Below, piece after piece: positions 1 to 10,735 of a stretch of DNA of 64,000 nucleotides. Under the pieces are notes generated by a model. It was not told the DNA's origin and made no database searches. It worked only from the letters and a program-made list of their open reading frames with translations. Each line of letters starts with the position of its first letter. Position 1 is the stretch's first letter. Source of the DNA: Vitellaria paradoxa (Eukaryota; Streptophyta; Magnoliopsida; Ericales; Sapotaceae); contig CM034234.1 of NCBI GenBank assembly GCA_019916065.1, forward strand, positions 10,135,844-10,199,843, given 5' to 3'. The translations under genes were made by a program, and so were the position numbers.

Positions 1-2
1 GA

Positions 3-125
3 TGGAGTGAATCAAGCCGGGATCGAGAGAGAGTCTTCGGGGACATGCCAAGGGTATCCGTATTATCTAACGGTGCTGCAATCATCTTGACCAATTTAAC
101 TGGTACGGATTTGCATTCTCTCTAA
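3..125 (+). CDS. Possible 3' end of a gene truncated by the window edge
   Basis: An open frame enters from the left edge and ends at a TAA at 123-125, giving about 40 residues with ordinary composition (it ends ...GTDLHSL). The other forward frames stop sooner or end less naturally. The AT-rich DNA after it would fit a plant 3' UTR. I do not recognise the protein family. It could be the last exon of a real gene or a chance open frame, because 40 codons is weak evidence. Confidence 0.3.
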   Translation, partial: WSESSRDRERVFGDMPRVSVLSNGAAIILTNLTGTDLHSL

Positions 126-2640
126 AATTTGAGATTGAGATATCTGGTCTGTAGTAAGTTTTTGTTGTCATTGGTTTGTAAATTAGTTCTTATGATATAT
201 TTTATACAACGGGTAGTAGAAATTATTGGGAAAACTGGGGAAGCGAGGAAAGGGGAAAAACTGAGCAGAGGTGGAAGAGAAGTTGAATTATTTTGTTTTT
301 TTTCCGTTAATAAGAATGACGAAACTGTATTATTTTTGTTATCTTTTTGGTGGTTTCGGGTTCACTTTTTGCAAATGATGGATGTTTTATGTTTGTCAAG
401 TAAACTTCTGTAGACGGTATTTGTTAAAGGGGGCATTGTTAAAAAGGCCCACTGACAGTAAGGGGCTCTATAAACTTGTAATGATGTATTTGTATTTTGA
501 TACCGAATGATATATATATGTATATATATTTCTGATGTATATGTAAAAAATAAAATAAAGATAAAAACAATGATTGATTTGAAAAAGTGAAAAGGTATTT
601 TTTGTTTTTCAAAGTTATAAGACGGGGGATACTGCTTGATTGCGAAAACAATATCAAAATACAAGAAGGCTAAAATAATTTTTTTAATTACATAGATGTT
701 ATTCATATTATAATGGGAAATGGTAAATGCACTTCCGTCATTAGTCTTACCCACTCTGCAATAGCTTCAATGAAAAATAGCTTCAATGAAAAATAGTAAT
801 GTAGGGTGGGAAAAATTAATAAAAGAGTACAAATATTTATTCTCTATCATAAAGTTGTGTTAAATTTTTGATAAAATGTTATTTTTCGTATAAAAATAAA
901 TATAGGAAAAATATTTAATTATCTTGGGAATGGTAAAAGTTTTCAAATTAGTAACATAATGAGTCAGGACAACATGGCTTTAGAAAAATTAAAATAAAGG
1001 TGGTCCGTTGTAATTTGCGCGACAATTAGGCCGGCTTATGCTCTTCTTATGGTACGTTAAAACTTAAAAGTGAATTTATTAGTGATTAGCTTTTGAAGAA
1101 AACAATAGTTTGCTGTCTATTTTAATAAATTTCCACAGAAGATTTAATATTTTAATTACAATAATTTTAATCTAATATTTTAATTTGTTTTAATTTTAAT
1201 TGTAGGTCATTTAATTATAATAATTATGGATTTTAAATCTTAATTTGTGTTAATGTTACCCATCATTGATAAATTTTTTATTAATTTCCTTATGACCACA
1301 GAAAGTCATTATTACAGTAAATTAAAATGTTAAATCATAAAAAAAGATTAGACCTAAAGTGAAATGAGGAAGGCAACAAAGACACGACGTCAAGTGCTTA
1401 TCTAAGAACGAATAAATAAGTTTATTGAGTGAAAAGTCAAAGAAATAAATAAATAATACGATGTGTATACAAAAATATAGATTCCGTAAACGTGTTCTGT
1501 TCATACAAGTAATGAAACAATAATGTTTTCAAAAAAGATATAGTTAAAATGAGCGTCCAAAGAAGAATCTAAACTTGAACGCGTCTTAATTCGTTATCAT
1601 TTATACGCATTAAATGCCTCAACCAAGGTTTCTTTTCCCAAACAATAATTTTAAAAATAAAATGTCATTTTTTAAGCTTTTTCTTCCAAAAGTGGAGTTT
1701 ATACTAAATATTGCTTCTGCAGTACACCTGATCCTGATGTGGTTGATTTGTCTTAATGTCCGGTTGGATGATGCTAAAATTTCAGGAGAATAAAATAAGA
1801 GGGGTATTATTTTTAGGGGATTAGTCCACATTGATGTGATGTTTATAGAGGGAGATAACTTTTGACTTGGTTTGAATATTTTATAAATAAGAATAGGTAA
1901 ATGATGGAAAAATAGTCAAATGACTCTTTTTGTCTTGTGATGTCCCAAACTTAGTTACCCATTAAATTAAATTTAATTACCTAAACTTAATTATATGTTT
2001 ATGTTAATTATATAATGTGAAAACCAACTAGTACAAATTAATTTTAGACAAATTAATTATAAATAAATTATATTATTAATAAATTAAACTTTATAAAATA
2101 TATAAATCAGTAGCGTAGACAATAACATCCCAATTTATCCGAAACTTCCTTAGTGGCTTATTTTTTTCTCCTTATTTAAAAAATATCAATATATGTGTAA
2201 TTTTATATAAATTTGCTAAAAAATAATATTATTATCTTAAAATCACATCACCTCCTATTTAGAAAAAATATATATATTTTTTTAATTACACGGCCCCCTC
2301 TTTGGAAAAAAATTATATTTTTTTATTTTTATTAATATAATTTTTTAATACATTTTTCTATTAGAAAAAAAAAAGAATTTATTTCTAATATAAAATACAT
2401 TTTGTAGGTGAGAGGGGGATGAGAAGGGGCATAATGGTCCAATTTATTCTATATAAGGGGGGATAATTTTTGGAGAGCTCGAACCCTCTCCAAAAATAAT
2501 ACACCTTCTTCCAAGATTAAGAAGGGAGGAAAATTTTTAGAGGGGAGAAATTTTACTTCCCAAACCAAATAAAAAATATCACATCAAAACTTATAAGAGT
2601 GTATTATTTATGGAGGTCACATTTTGTAACATCCAATCGG
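126..2640. other. AT-rich intergenic DNA without recognisable gene
   Basis: The sequence is AT-rich with many poly-A/T runs and short TA repeats (for example about 511-530). All open frames are short and low in complexity. An imperfect hairpin lies at about 2468-2498, where a TTTTGGAGAG arm faces CTCTCCAAAA. I see no protein-coding signal. Confidence 0.5.
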
Positions 2641-2682
2641 CCCCTAAAAGTAAAATTTTCTAACAAGATTTTAATGGATTTA

Positions 2683-2841
2683 ATAAAGTTTCAAAGTTTC
2701 GTTTGAAATGACAAAAAATTCTAAAAAACGATAAAAAACATAAAAAAATTATAAAAATTATTCATTTTTTATCTTACTACATGAATTACGAATGCACAAC
2801 TTATCTCATTTTTTTGTCAGTTTAAACACAATAAAGTTTCA
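2683..2841. mobile_element. MITE-like repeat, family A (copy 1)
   Basis: An AT-rich segment of about 140 bp carries the inner motifs that recur in this window: GTTTGAAATGACAAAAA at one end, a centre like ACATGAATTACGAATGCACA, and TTTTTTGTCAG...AAACACA at the other end. It is bracketed by an 11-bp direct repeat, ATAAAGTTTCA (2683-2693 and 2831-2841). Related copies lie near 4325-4535, 9775-9900, 25723-25880 and 32743-32876. It is non-coding and probably non-autonomous. The exact ends are uncertain. Confidence 0.45.
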
Positions 2842-3043
2842 GAATTGAAGTTAATCTTACATTAAAACAAATAAATAAATAAATTACCATCACAGTCCCC
2901 GTTAAATTCAAGTTTTTTAAAAAATAAATAAATAAAAAATAAAACAAACCCACAAAATAAAATAAAATAAGTGTGGCAGCACCAGCATGCATCGGGGTGT
3001 AAAATAAAACCATACACCAGACCCCAATTGGACACCTATACGA

Positions 3044-3991
3044 CTACTGGTTGTTGCTGTTACTGTTCTTCTTCTCCCATGGCCTCACTGTGAACAGAAC
3101 GACGAAGAGGATGATGACAAGGAGGAGGAAAATGGCGTAGCAGGTCCATTTTCGGGTATTCTTCTGGTGCCTGCGGGCCACCTCCAACTTCTCGGCCCCA
3201 CTGGTGACGAAGGAGTGGGCTCTGTTCACCTGGGACTCGATGTCGTCCAATTGCTCTCCCTGCGCTTCCACCAGCACCGCCATATCCAGGAACACCTGGT
3301 GAAGCTCCTTCAGGCTCCTCTCCATCTCCTTCACCCCCTCGTGCCGCTCCTCGATCTCCTTGATTGTCTCCATGATCTTCCCCCTCCCCTGCTCCTGGAT
3401 CGCCTTCTGCAAGAACGTCTCGCTCTCGCCAGTCGAGATCAGCCGATCGATCGTCCTCTCATCGGCGTTCTCGCCTGTGACTGTGTAGTAGCGCCGCTGC
3501 ACGGTTTCCCTGTACTCGCCGGAGATCTGCTGCCGGAGAGCGTTGAACGAGTTCATCGAGTCCTGGAGCTTCCTCCGGAGGCCGTTGACGACGGAGGTGC
3601 GAGTGCGATCGGAGGAGCTGCCGGGGCCACAGCCGGGGAGGCTCCGGTTGGCGGCATTGTTCCGGTCGAGAGCCTCGAGTCGGACCTTGATCACCTTGGC
3701 CTTCTTCAACGCCGATGCCACATCACCGTCCATACGGGAACGGAGATCTCTCACCGACTTAGCGTTGTGGAGTGTCTTGCTCTGCTCGTGAGCACTCTGG
3801 AGATTGGCGTGGAGAGACTGGAGCTCTCTGAGATCGTCCTTGATTCCCTCCACATCTTCAAAGAACTTGTCGAGATTCACACCGCCACCTCCAACTCCGG
3901 CCATCTGGACATTGCCGGGCGACGGAGAGTGGTGGTGGTCGTCGTCGTCGCTCCGGAACCGAGAAAACGATCCCGAGAACAGATCGTTCAT
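3044..3991 (-). CDS. SYP121: SYP121/PEN1-like plasma-membrane syntaxin (Qa-SNARE)
   Basis: A single-exon gene for 315 aa. The start ATG at 3991 gives the conserved MNDLFSGSFSRFR start; no upstream in-frame ATG is needed. An FxRF motif (F9, R11, F12) is present, which in Arabidopsis SYP121 binds plasma-membrane K+ channels. The Habc region spans about 38-160 and includes the family motif RSLPGCGPGSSSDRTRTSV (116-134). The SNARE helix spans about 212-265 with the zero-layer glutamine at Q244 (LVEAQGEQLDDIE). A C-terminal membrane anchor lies at about 282-303, followed by a short polar tail. The family drives vesicle fusion at the plasma membrane with SNAP33 and VAMP721/722 and acts in secretion and penetration resistance. 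The shorter tail leaves the SYP121 versus SYP122 assignment slightly open. All hallmark residues are intact. Confidence 0.93.
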   Translation of the reverse strand: MNDLFSGSFSRFRSDDDDHHHSPSPGNVQMAGVGGGGVNLDKFFEDVEGIKDDLRELQSLHANLQSAHEQSKTLHNAKSVRDLRSRMDGDVASALKKAKVIKVRLEALDRNNAANRSLPGCGPGSSSDRTRTSVVNGLRRKLQDSMNSFNALRQQISGEYRETVQRRYYTVTGENADERTIDRLISTGESETFLQKAIQEQGRGKIMETIKEIEERHEGVKEMERSLKELHQVFLDMAVLVEAQGEQLDDIESQVNRAHSFVTSGAEKLEVARRHQKNTRKWTCYAIFLLLVIILFVVLFTVRPWEKKNSNSNNQ

Positions 3992-4324
3992 ATTCACCGA
4001 CTCAAATTTTGGAATCCAATCGGAAACAGTAAGCCCTTTCTTTTTCCAATGAATTTACAGTGCCAAAATCGATAATTCTATGTACACATATAATATGTAT
4101 CTATATACATATATATATATGCAAGAAAGAAGTGAATTGAGGGGGAACTTGAAATGGCCATCACTATCAGAGATAAAAGAGAGACGCGTATGAGTAATTG
4201 GAAAGGGTCATAACTAATTAAATAATTAGGAAGGAAGGTTGTGGTTGAGTTGGTACGAAAAATTGAAGGATGAAGATGAAGATCGATTACGCGGTGCGCA
4301 AACCGAAATATACGAAATTTCTTG

Positions 4325-4535
4325 GAAAATTCTCAAACTCTTATTTTTCTGCCGTAAAAATATTAAGATTTCGTTTAGAGTGTCAAAACAATTCTTTAAA
4401 AACAGTAAAATAATATTAAAAATTTTTAAAAATTATTTATTTTTTATCTCACTATACGAATTACGAACTTACAATTTATTTTACTTTATCTCATTTTATT
4501 TTCTTTTTTTGGTCACTTTAAACACACCCTAAATA
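4325..4535. mobile_element. Degenerate MITE-like repeat, family A (copy 2)
   Basis: This stretch upstream of the syntaxin gene shares the family A core (TATCTCACTATACGAATTAC, then AACTTACAATTTATTTTACT) and ends TTGGTCACTTTAAACACACCC, like the copies at 2694-2830 and 25723-25880. The left end is decayed and no clean target duplication is visible. It is non-coding. Confidence 0.4.
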
Positions 4536-4539
4536 TATG

Positions 4540-5340
4540 AGACATAATTAATTTGGGAAGAATTTGAAATTCTAAAATACTTTCTTTTTAGGGATTAATT
4601 TTGATTATCACATGCCCTTATAATAACTTAGAGCTAACTCTTGCATTGGAAAAAAAATTTTTTTTTTTTTATGAATTTGAAATCATGAGATTTGATACTA
4701 ATTACTTAAATATAAATTTAATTAATTTGGAGAAGAATTTTATCATAAATTTGAGTAATTTAACATTATAATTTTACGAGTGATTTGAAATCAATACCAA
4801 AAAAAAAAAAAAGAACTATTTAAGTATTTCATAATTCTGGCTCATCTTGAAAAATGGTGACATGACAGTGATTATTATTAATTATTAAAATTACTTTTTT
4901 ATATCAATACATAAATTAATTCTATTATTTATATAATAATAAAAATTAAAATCAATTTCAAGATTCACTTTATGTAATAATATAAATGTAAGGGAATGAC
5001 GTATATAAATTTAAATAATAATTTCTGTTTACTACGTGTTTTTTTTTTTTATTAATTCTCAAGTTAAATGGGTTTGGAAATTTTCAAACAAAATAAAGGA
5101 GGCAAATTAATTTTTTTTGAAAGAAATAATTTTTTATTTTGTTTTATTTTATTAGATGGGTACTGAAAATCATTTTTTGCACTGGACCTGATATACTTCC
5201 AATCATATTGGGCCAAAACATCAAGTTTTTAATTTGCTACAACTACATGCAGATGTACAGGGGTATTGTAAGGAATCCATTATTCTCCTTTTTGTTTTTT
5301 CTTCTTTGGTTATCCATGTGCAAAAGCCACCCCCTCTCCT
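4540..5340. other. AT-rich intergenic DNA
   Basis: Homopolymer-rich, AT-rich sequence with no open frame of interest and no recognisable element, lying between the syntaxin upstream region and the SINE. Confidence 0.5.
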
Positions 5341-5361
5341 GGTCAGCAATGAGCATCCCAT

Positions 5362-5600
5362 GCCCCACGGACGTAGCACAGTTGGTATTCGAATAGCAGA
5401 TTGTACTCAAAGATGCAGGTTCGAGTCCTGACAGTCGCAGCGTAAGAGTTTCACCCTCTTGTAAGGGTGGCTCCTTGTGGACACCAGACACTGATCCTCC
5501 TATCTAGGAAGCCACCGTGTATCACGATTTATCTCCTCTACCGTTCCCTTGGGGCCGGAGGTATGGGTCCTGAGAATGAGGGTATTGCCTTTTACACTCA
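5362..5600 (+). mobile_element. tRNA-derived SINE with 17-bp target-site duplication
   Basis: The 5' part has a perfect RNA polymerase III box A (TAGCACAGTTGG, about 5374-5385) and box B (GGTTCGAGTCC, about 5418-5428), as in tRNA-related SINEs. The body continues through a tRNA-unrelated region to CTTTTACACTCA. It is flanked by an exact 17-bp direct repeat, AGCAATGAGCATCCCAT, at 5345-5361 and 5601-5617, the mark of LINE-assisted retroposition. There is no poly-A tail; the 3' end is a short T/C-rich run. It does not fold as a plausible intact tRNA gene, so a functional tRNA is unlikely. The intact duplication suggests a fairly recent insertion. Confidence 0.88.
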
Positions 5601-5619
5601 AGCAATGAGCATCCCATCC

Positions 5620-6094
5620 ATGGCAACCTAACCCTCTCATGCTAATGGTAAATCAACAATAATCATGTAAATAAAGATTAAATAATAACTATTGAAGCCG
5701 AGTTAAAATTAGAGTTATAAATGAACTGAGTTATATATAAATAACTCATTCCCAACTCATTAATATTCACTCGTTTCATAACGAACCCAAAAAAAAAACA
5801 AAGAAAATTAAGATGTCAATATTATTTAGGGTTTGAAATTTTTTAAAACTCTAAAAATCTTTATAAAACTTAAATTTATTATTTACTATACAAATTACGA
5901 GATTTGTAATTTTTAAAAATTTACATTAACTTTTACAATTCTAAAACCTTTGATTACCAATAACCTACCCCAGACGGATATGAATCCATTTAATAAAAAG
6001 TCAACATATCAAAATAGTAGCACTAATTATAATTTAATATAATAAGTGGAATCCCACCAAGCTAAACGCAAGGAAATACCATTCTGACGCATCT
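5620..6094. other. AT-rich intergenic DNA
   Basis: Between the SINE and the solo LTR I see only AT-rich DNA. A stretch near 5825-5920 faintly resembles the inner part of MITE family A. No gene is supported. Confidence 0.45.
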
Positions 6095-7570
6095 TGTAAC
6101 ACCCAGTATTTAAATTTGACAATTTATATATTATTTTGAGTTGATAAAATATTAAATTAGAGATAGAGTTTAATTACTTTATTTTTCTGGACTAAAAATA
6201 ATCTGAAATAGTATTAAATTGGACAAACTGAACCTAGGACCCGTTCTTTTTCCTTTCTTTTCTTCTTTCGTTTGATTTAAAAAGAATTTTTCTTTTTTTT
6301 TTTTTTGGCTTTTGGGGGCCGTGAGTTTCCAAGGGAGACCACGGGGAGAGAGAAGAGAGAGAGAGGGAAAGAGAGGGAAGAGAGAGAGGGATCTGGGAAG
6401 GAAGGAAGATAGACCCGGATAGTTTTCGACGCCGTGAACGTTATGGCGGTGTCCGTTTCGTGTAATTTTGCTCGAGGTAGGAGAAATCGACGCCTAAAAG
6501 TTTGTTGACTAAATTAAAATCTCTTTATTTCTCATTTTTTTCTTTAGATTTGAGGTAAATGGGACCTATATTTGTGTTCTAGACGTTGTAAGGATCATTT
6601 TGGTATATTTATATGCTTGATTTGATGAAATTTTGTGAGATATGTGTGTGTATATATATATACACGGGTGTGTATATATATGTGTATATATGTTAAATTT
6701 TTCATACTTTTGAGTTATAATAATTACATAAATGATATAGAGATTTTATGATAGATTTTTATATGTTCATTTTGTATGAAAGTTATTAATTTTGACCTAA
6801 CAATCGAAAGTCAGTCCGAAATTGGAAGCCATTTTGCTAGGCGTTCACTGGAGAAGAAACGGGACTGGGCGTTCACCGGAGAAGAAACGGGAAAAAGAAA
6901 AAGAAAAAGAGAAAAAGAAAAAAGAAAAAAATAGAGAAAATAGTTAGAGATATTACAATTTGGGCCTAAAATTTTTAGATAATCACAAATTGACTCCTAA
7001 AATTTTGGATAATTATAAAATAGCCTCCAAAGTTTTAGATAATTATGAAGTGGACCCCAAGAGTTTAAATAATTACGAAGTGGACCCCAAAGGTTTAAAT
7101 AATTACAAAATGGCTCCTAAAGTTTGAAAAAATTGGATTTTACCCCTAAAGAATTGGGGAGGATCATATTGTTGCTCCTAGAGTTATGGAAAATTATAGT
7201 TGATGTTATAGAATTGGAAAGATGTTAGAAAAATTGTAAATTTTGAGATTTTAAAGCATACTTTGTTTTGTGTTAATAATTGTGAAAAAGAATTATTATA
7301 TATGATTGAGAATATTATGTGCATTAGAGTTGGGGTAGCATCATCTGGTCTATGTTGAGGATATTGATTGGCTGAGAGTGCCACATTTATATTGTGACGT
7401 GTTGAGTCACGGGTTATATATGTAAACTGGGTTCGTGATTTGACAAATATATGAGATTTTGAAAATACCAGATGATTCCCAGTCGATATATATATGACTA
7501 AAGATTAATCATTTGGAGTTGGGCATTAATATTGAAGTGAGATATTATTGGATTTTCTCCGGATTGTAGC

Positions 7571-7668
7571 CGGACCCTGCTTGAGATGAGCGGATGCCTG
7601 CTTGAAATGAGCGGATGCCTGCTTCAGATGAGCGGATGCCTGCTTCAGATAAGCGGATGCCTGACTAG
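7571..7668. repeat. 21-bp tandem repeat inside the solo LTR
   Basis: The unit GAGCGGATGCCTGCTTSARAT recurs every 21 bp with starts near 7588, 7609, 7630 and 7651, plus a partial copy before. It keeps frame, so it gives a repetitive peptide on the minus strand that I do not regard as a gene. Confidence 0.8.
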
Positions 7669-8244
7669 GGGTGTAACACGGTTCCTTAGCAGACGAGCCA
7701 GGGGATGTAACACGGGTTCCCTGAGTCTTATACCAATGGGGGTGTAACACGGTTCCCTATTTGGTTTATATATATATTGAGATAATGTAATTGTTACATT
7801 ATTGATGAGATGTAGGGATGATTATATTGATCATGAGTTTGGTCATGACATAAGGGAAAAAAAAAATATATGAACTACGGTGACCTGATTCCCGATATGA
7901 GATACGTAGGCAGCTCAGGTAAGAGTAGCCTGAGTCCGGTCTTAACTTGGGATAAGGTTCGAGTAGATGGGAATTGGAGAATTACACTACCTTACATATG
8001 TATTTTTATATGATGTTTGCATTGCATAACATGACATGTGCATTTTATATTATATTTGGTTGTTATTATTGTGAGTTATATTGTATGTTTGAGCATATTC
8101 ATTAGAACACACTTGCATGGTTCTACCTAATGGGCTGGTCAACTTACTCTATCTATATTACGGGTGATTCGACAAGCCAGCCGAAACTGAGTTGAGATCG
8201 ATAGATTGATCTGTTACAGAATTTTACTTATATTGAGATATTGT

Positions 8245-8426
8245 ATTCCTCTTTTTGTGTGTGCCCTGGGGGTGTGGATCCCAAAGTCGATTTATATATG
8301 AGATTGCATTGTTGTTGATAAGACTTATGCAACTGATTCCTCTTTTTGTGTGTGCCCTGGGGGTGTGGGTCCCAAAGTCGATTTATATATGAGATTGCAT
8401 TGTTGTTGATAAGACTTATGCAACTG
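8245..8426. repeat. 91-bp direct tandem duplication inside the solo LTR
   Basis: The segment starting ATTCCTCTTTTTGTGTGTG at 8245 is repeated at 8336, 91 bp on. The copies are nearly identical (GTGGATCCC versus GTGGGTCCC), suggesting a recent duplication. Confidence 0.85.
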
Positions 8427-8644
8427 TATCAGTCTTAAATTTAGTCACCAGGGTGTGACCTTAAATTTACTGCGATTGACGATGTTTATTTATTTTATAT
8501 GGAAATGAGGAGCATATTTACTTGTTCTGATGATTGTTAGTGTATTGAAACTCGACCTTGGCATAGATTTTTATTAAATTTATTTTGTTCTCATATTCTC
8601 ATGCCGTCCGTCCCAGACAATTAAGTTAGGAACGTGACACATCT

Positions 8645-10735
8645 CATAAAAATCCAAATTATTCCAATAGTTCACCCCATTAAAGCAAACCAGCAAAGCA
8701 CAAAACTACCATTCATCATGCAACTTAAACATCTTGTTGACAGCTAGCCTTCATTTGATTTGTTGTATTGCATCCACAAATTTAAATACTAAAATCATTC
8801 CTGAATAATTCTGGCGTCAAATTGAAACAATTAAAATAATCGAATAATTTGAGTTTAGTTCGCGTTAAACTCGTTAAAATTTCATTCAAAATCAACATGT
8901 TATAATTAAACACAATTTGTAATTTAAAGAGTAAATATGCATAAAATAAGTAAGTTACTCTTACTCAACTCATTTAAAACTCGACTCAAATGCTTATCAA
9001 GTCAAAAGTTTTGAACAATCTACTACTCAACTCGGCTTATCTCATTTGTAACTTTAAATTAAATCAAAACATGATTGATACATATATTGGACTAAAATAT
9101 ATATTACATGTCTCAAATTATAATTCAGTTCTGCTCACAATCCTCCCGTTGGTCAATCCCACATTTCGCATTAACAAAATCTTATTTAAAAGTTTCAATG
9201 TTAAAATAATCAGATTCACACAAATTCTTTATCATCTTTTTCGCAAGAGCAAACTCAAAAGGTATTTTGTAACGTTTGAAACTTTCAGTCAGGGCATTTA
9301 GCCTTTCAAAAACTAGGACGGAAATAGAAAGTGACTTCAAGAGTAAGGCCAAAAACCACTGATTAGCAAAGTATACAACTTGACAAAAAAAAAATAGAAG
9401 GGGGTTGGTGGAATACTTTGTGTGCCTTCTATGATTTAGCCCCAAATCGAACGAAAATAAGTAAGACCTAACCATTGAGAGCTAATCCTCCCTAAGCCCT
9501 CTCCTAATCTTGTCTAAAGCAAAAATTTTATGAAATCCAACCATAAATTTTTTATTTTTGATCTTTTATAATACCAATTACAAAATTGCTTCTAAAATTT
9601 TTGTATTAATAACTCCCTTTAGCTTCGATGACAAAAATGCCCTCAGAGTGCCTCATTTATGCTTGGCATCCAAACGTGGAAAGTGCTTAACCCTTCGTCG
9701 TGCAATGAATGGGCACGTTGGGAATTGAGCGTTCAAACTTGGCTCCGAGCCTCAGATCTCTATTTTGGAGGCTTGGGGTGTGTTTGAAATAATAAAAAGT
9801 AAGATAAAATATAGATTTATAATTCGTGTAGTGAAATAAAAAATAAATAATTTTTAAATATTTTTAAAAGATTACAGTAAACCAATTGGAGTCTTAATTA
9901 TCTTAATTCAAATGAAAAATATAAATGCCCAAGGTAGTGATATCAAAATGGGGCATTTGGAGTCCAATAAATCTAAAAAAAAAAAATTCCTAAAATTTTA
10001 ATTAAAAAATATTTTTTTTTTAATTTTCTTTAATCAAATTTCACCATAAGTTACTTTTATACTAATTTTTTTTTTTAAGACTCCAAATATAACTACAAGA
10101 AAAATATGTGATAAACACTCTAAAAATATATATAAATATTTAATATTACATGTTCGTTGTTGCACAAATAAACACCTCCAAAATATATCAATTATTATTT
10201 TATAAAAAATTAAATTATGTTAAATTTTAAATTAATTTGTTAACATCTTCACAACTTTTAATCTAACTCACCGTAAATTAACAAATTTAAGACTATGTAT
10301 GATAAGATTTATAACTTATAGTTCTTCAATCCCCTTCCAATATTAAAAATCAATTCCACTTTAGTAAAAGTACATAGATTTTAAATTTGAAGATTTTTGT
10401 CCATTAAAATGGAATTTTCAATGTAAAGCTTCATCTTTTTTTTTTCCCCCTTTTTGTTGAAAATTTTTCTTACAGGTTCGTGAATTTGAAAATTTACATT
10501 TTAGAATTTTAGAAATTAGGCTGATGGAAATGAAATCTTCTCATTTATAAATTTTTGTGTAATTTTCTTACATATCCTATTCCCATTTCATTCACCTTTT
10601 TAAATAAATATTTTGTCTTTAATTTCTCCCAGTTTCATTTTCTCTCCCTATATATATATATATATATATATTTATTTATATCTCCTCCAGCGCCCAAACG
10701 CGACTTTAACCTATCTCTCTCTGGCTCGATCGAGC
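8645..10735. other. AT-rich intergenic DNA upstream of the TatD gene
   Basis: No gene is supported. A family A MITE-like end (GGGGTGTGTTTGAAATAATAAAAAG) starts near 9777 and extends about 100 bp. A (TA)n run at about 10650-10671 sits just upstream of the TatD start and is followed by pyrimidine-rich leader sequence, so it may overlap the core promoter. Confidence 0.45.

Larger units (their letters stand above)
6095..8639. mobile_element. Solo LTR (2,545 bp), probably from a Ty3/gypsy element
   Basis: The unit begins TGTAACACCC and ends GGAACGTGACA, i.e. TG...CA. It is flanked by an exact 5-bp duplication, CATCT (6090-6094 and 8640-8644). No gag-pol reading frame or second LTR is present, so it fits a solo LTR left by recombination between two LTRs. 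The TGTAACACCC start is common in large plant gypsy LTRs. Inside are a GA-rich tract (about 6340-6400), repeated 'aaattaxxxx' spacing units (6960-7130), a 21-bp tandem repeat (7571-7668) and a 91-bp tandem duplication (8245-8426). The superfamily assignment is inferred. Confidence 0.82.

Noticed and set aside
3167..4075. Long open frame (about 300 codons) on the plus strand over the syntaxin gene
   Set aside because: It is the antisense shadow of a GC-rich, strongly conserved coding exon; its Leu/His-rich protein resembles nothing known.
5374..5446. tRNA gene suggested by box A and box B
   Set aside because: The segment lacks a good acceptor stem and is embedded in a 239-bp unit with a 17-bp target duplication, so it is a SINE head.
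7526..7750. Repetitive minus-strand peptide in the solo LTR
   Set aside because: A 21-bp tandem repeat keeps frame by chance; no homology or start context supports translation.
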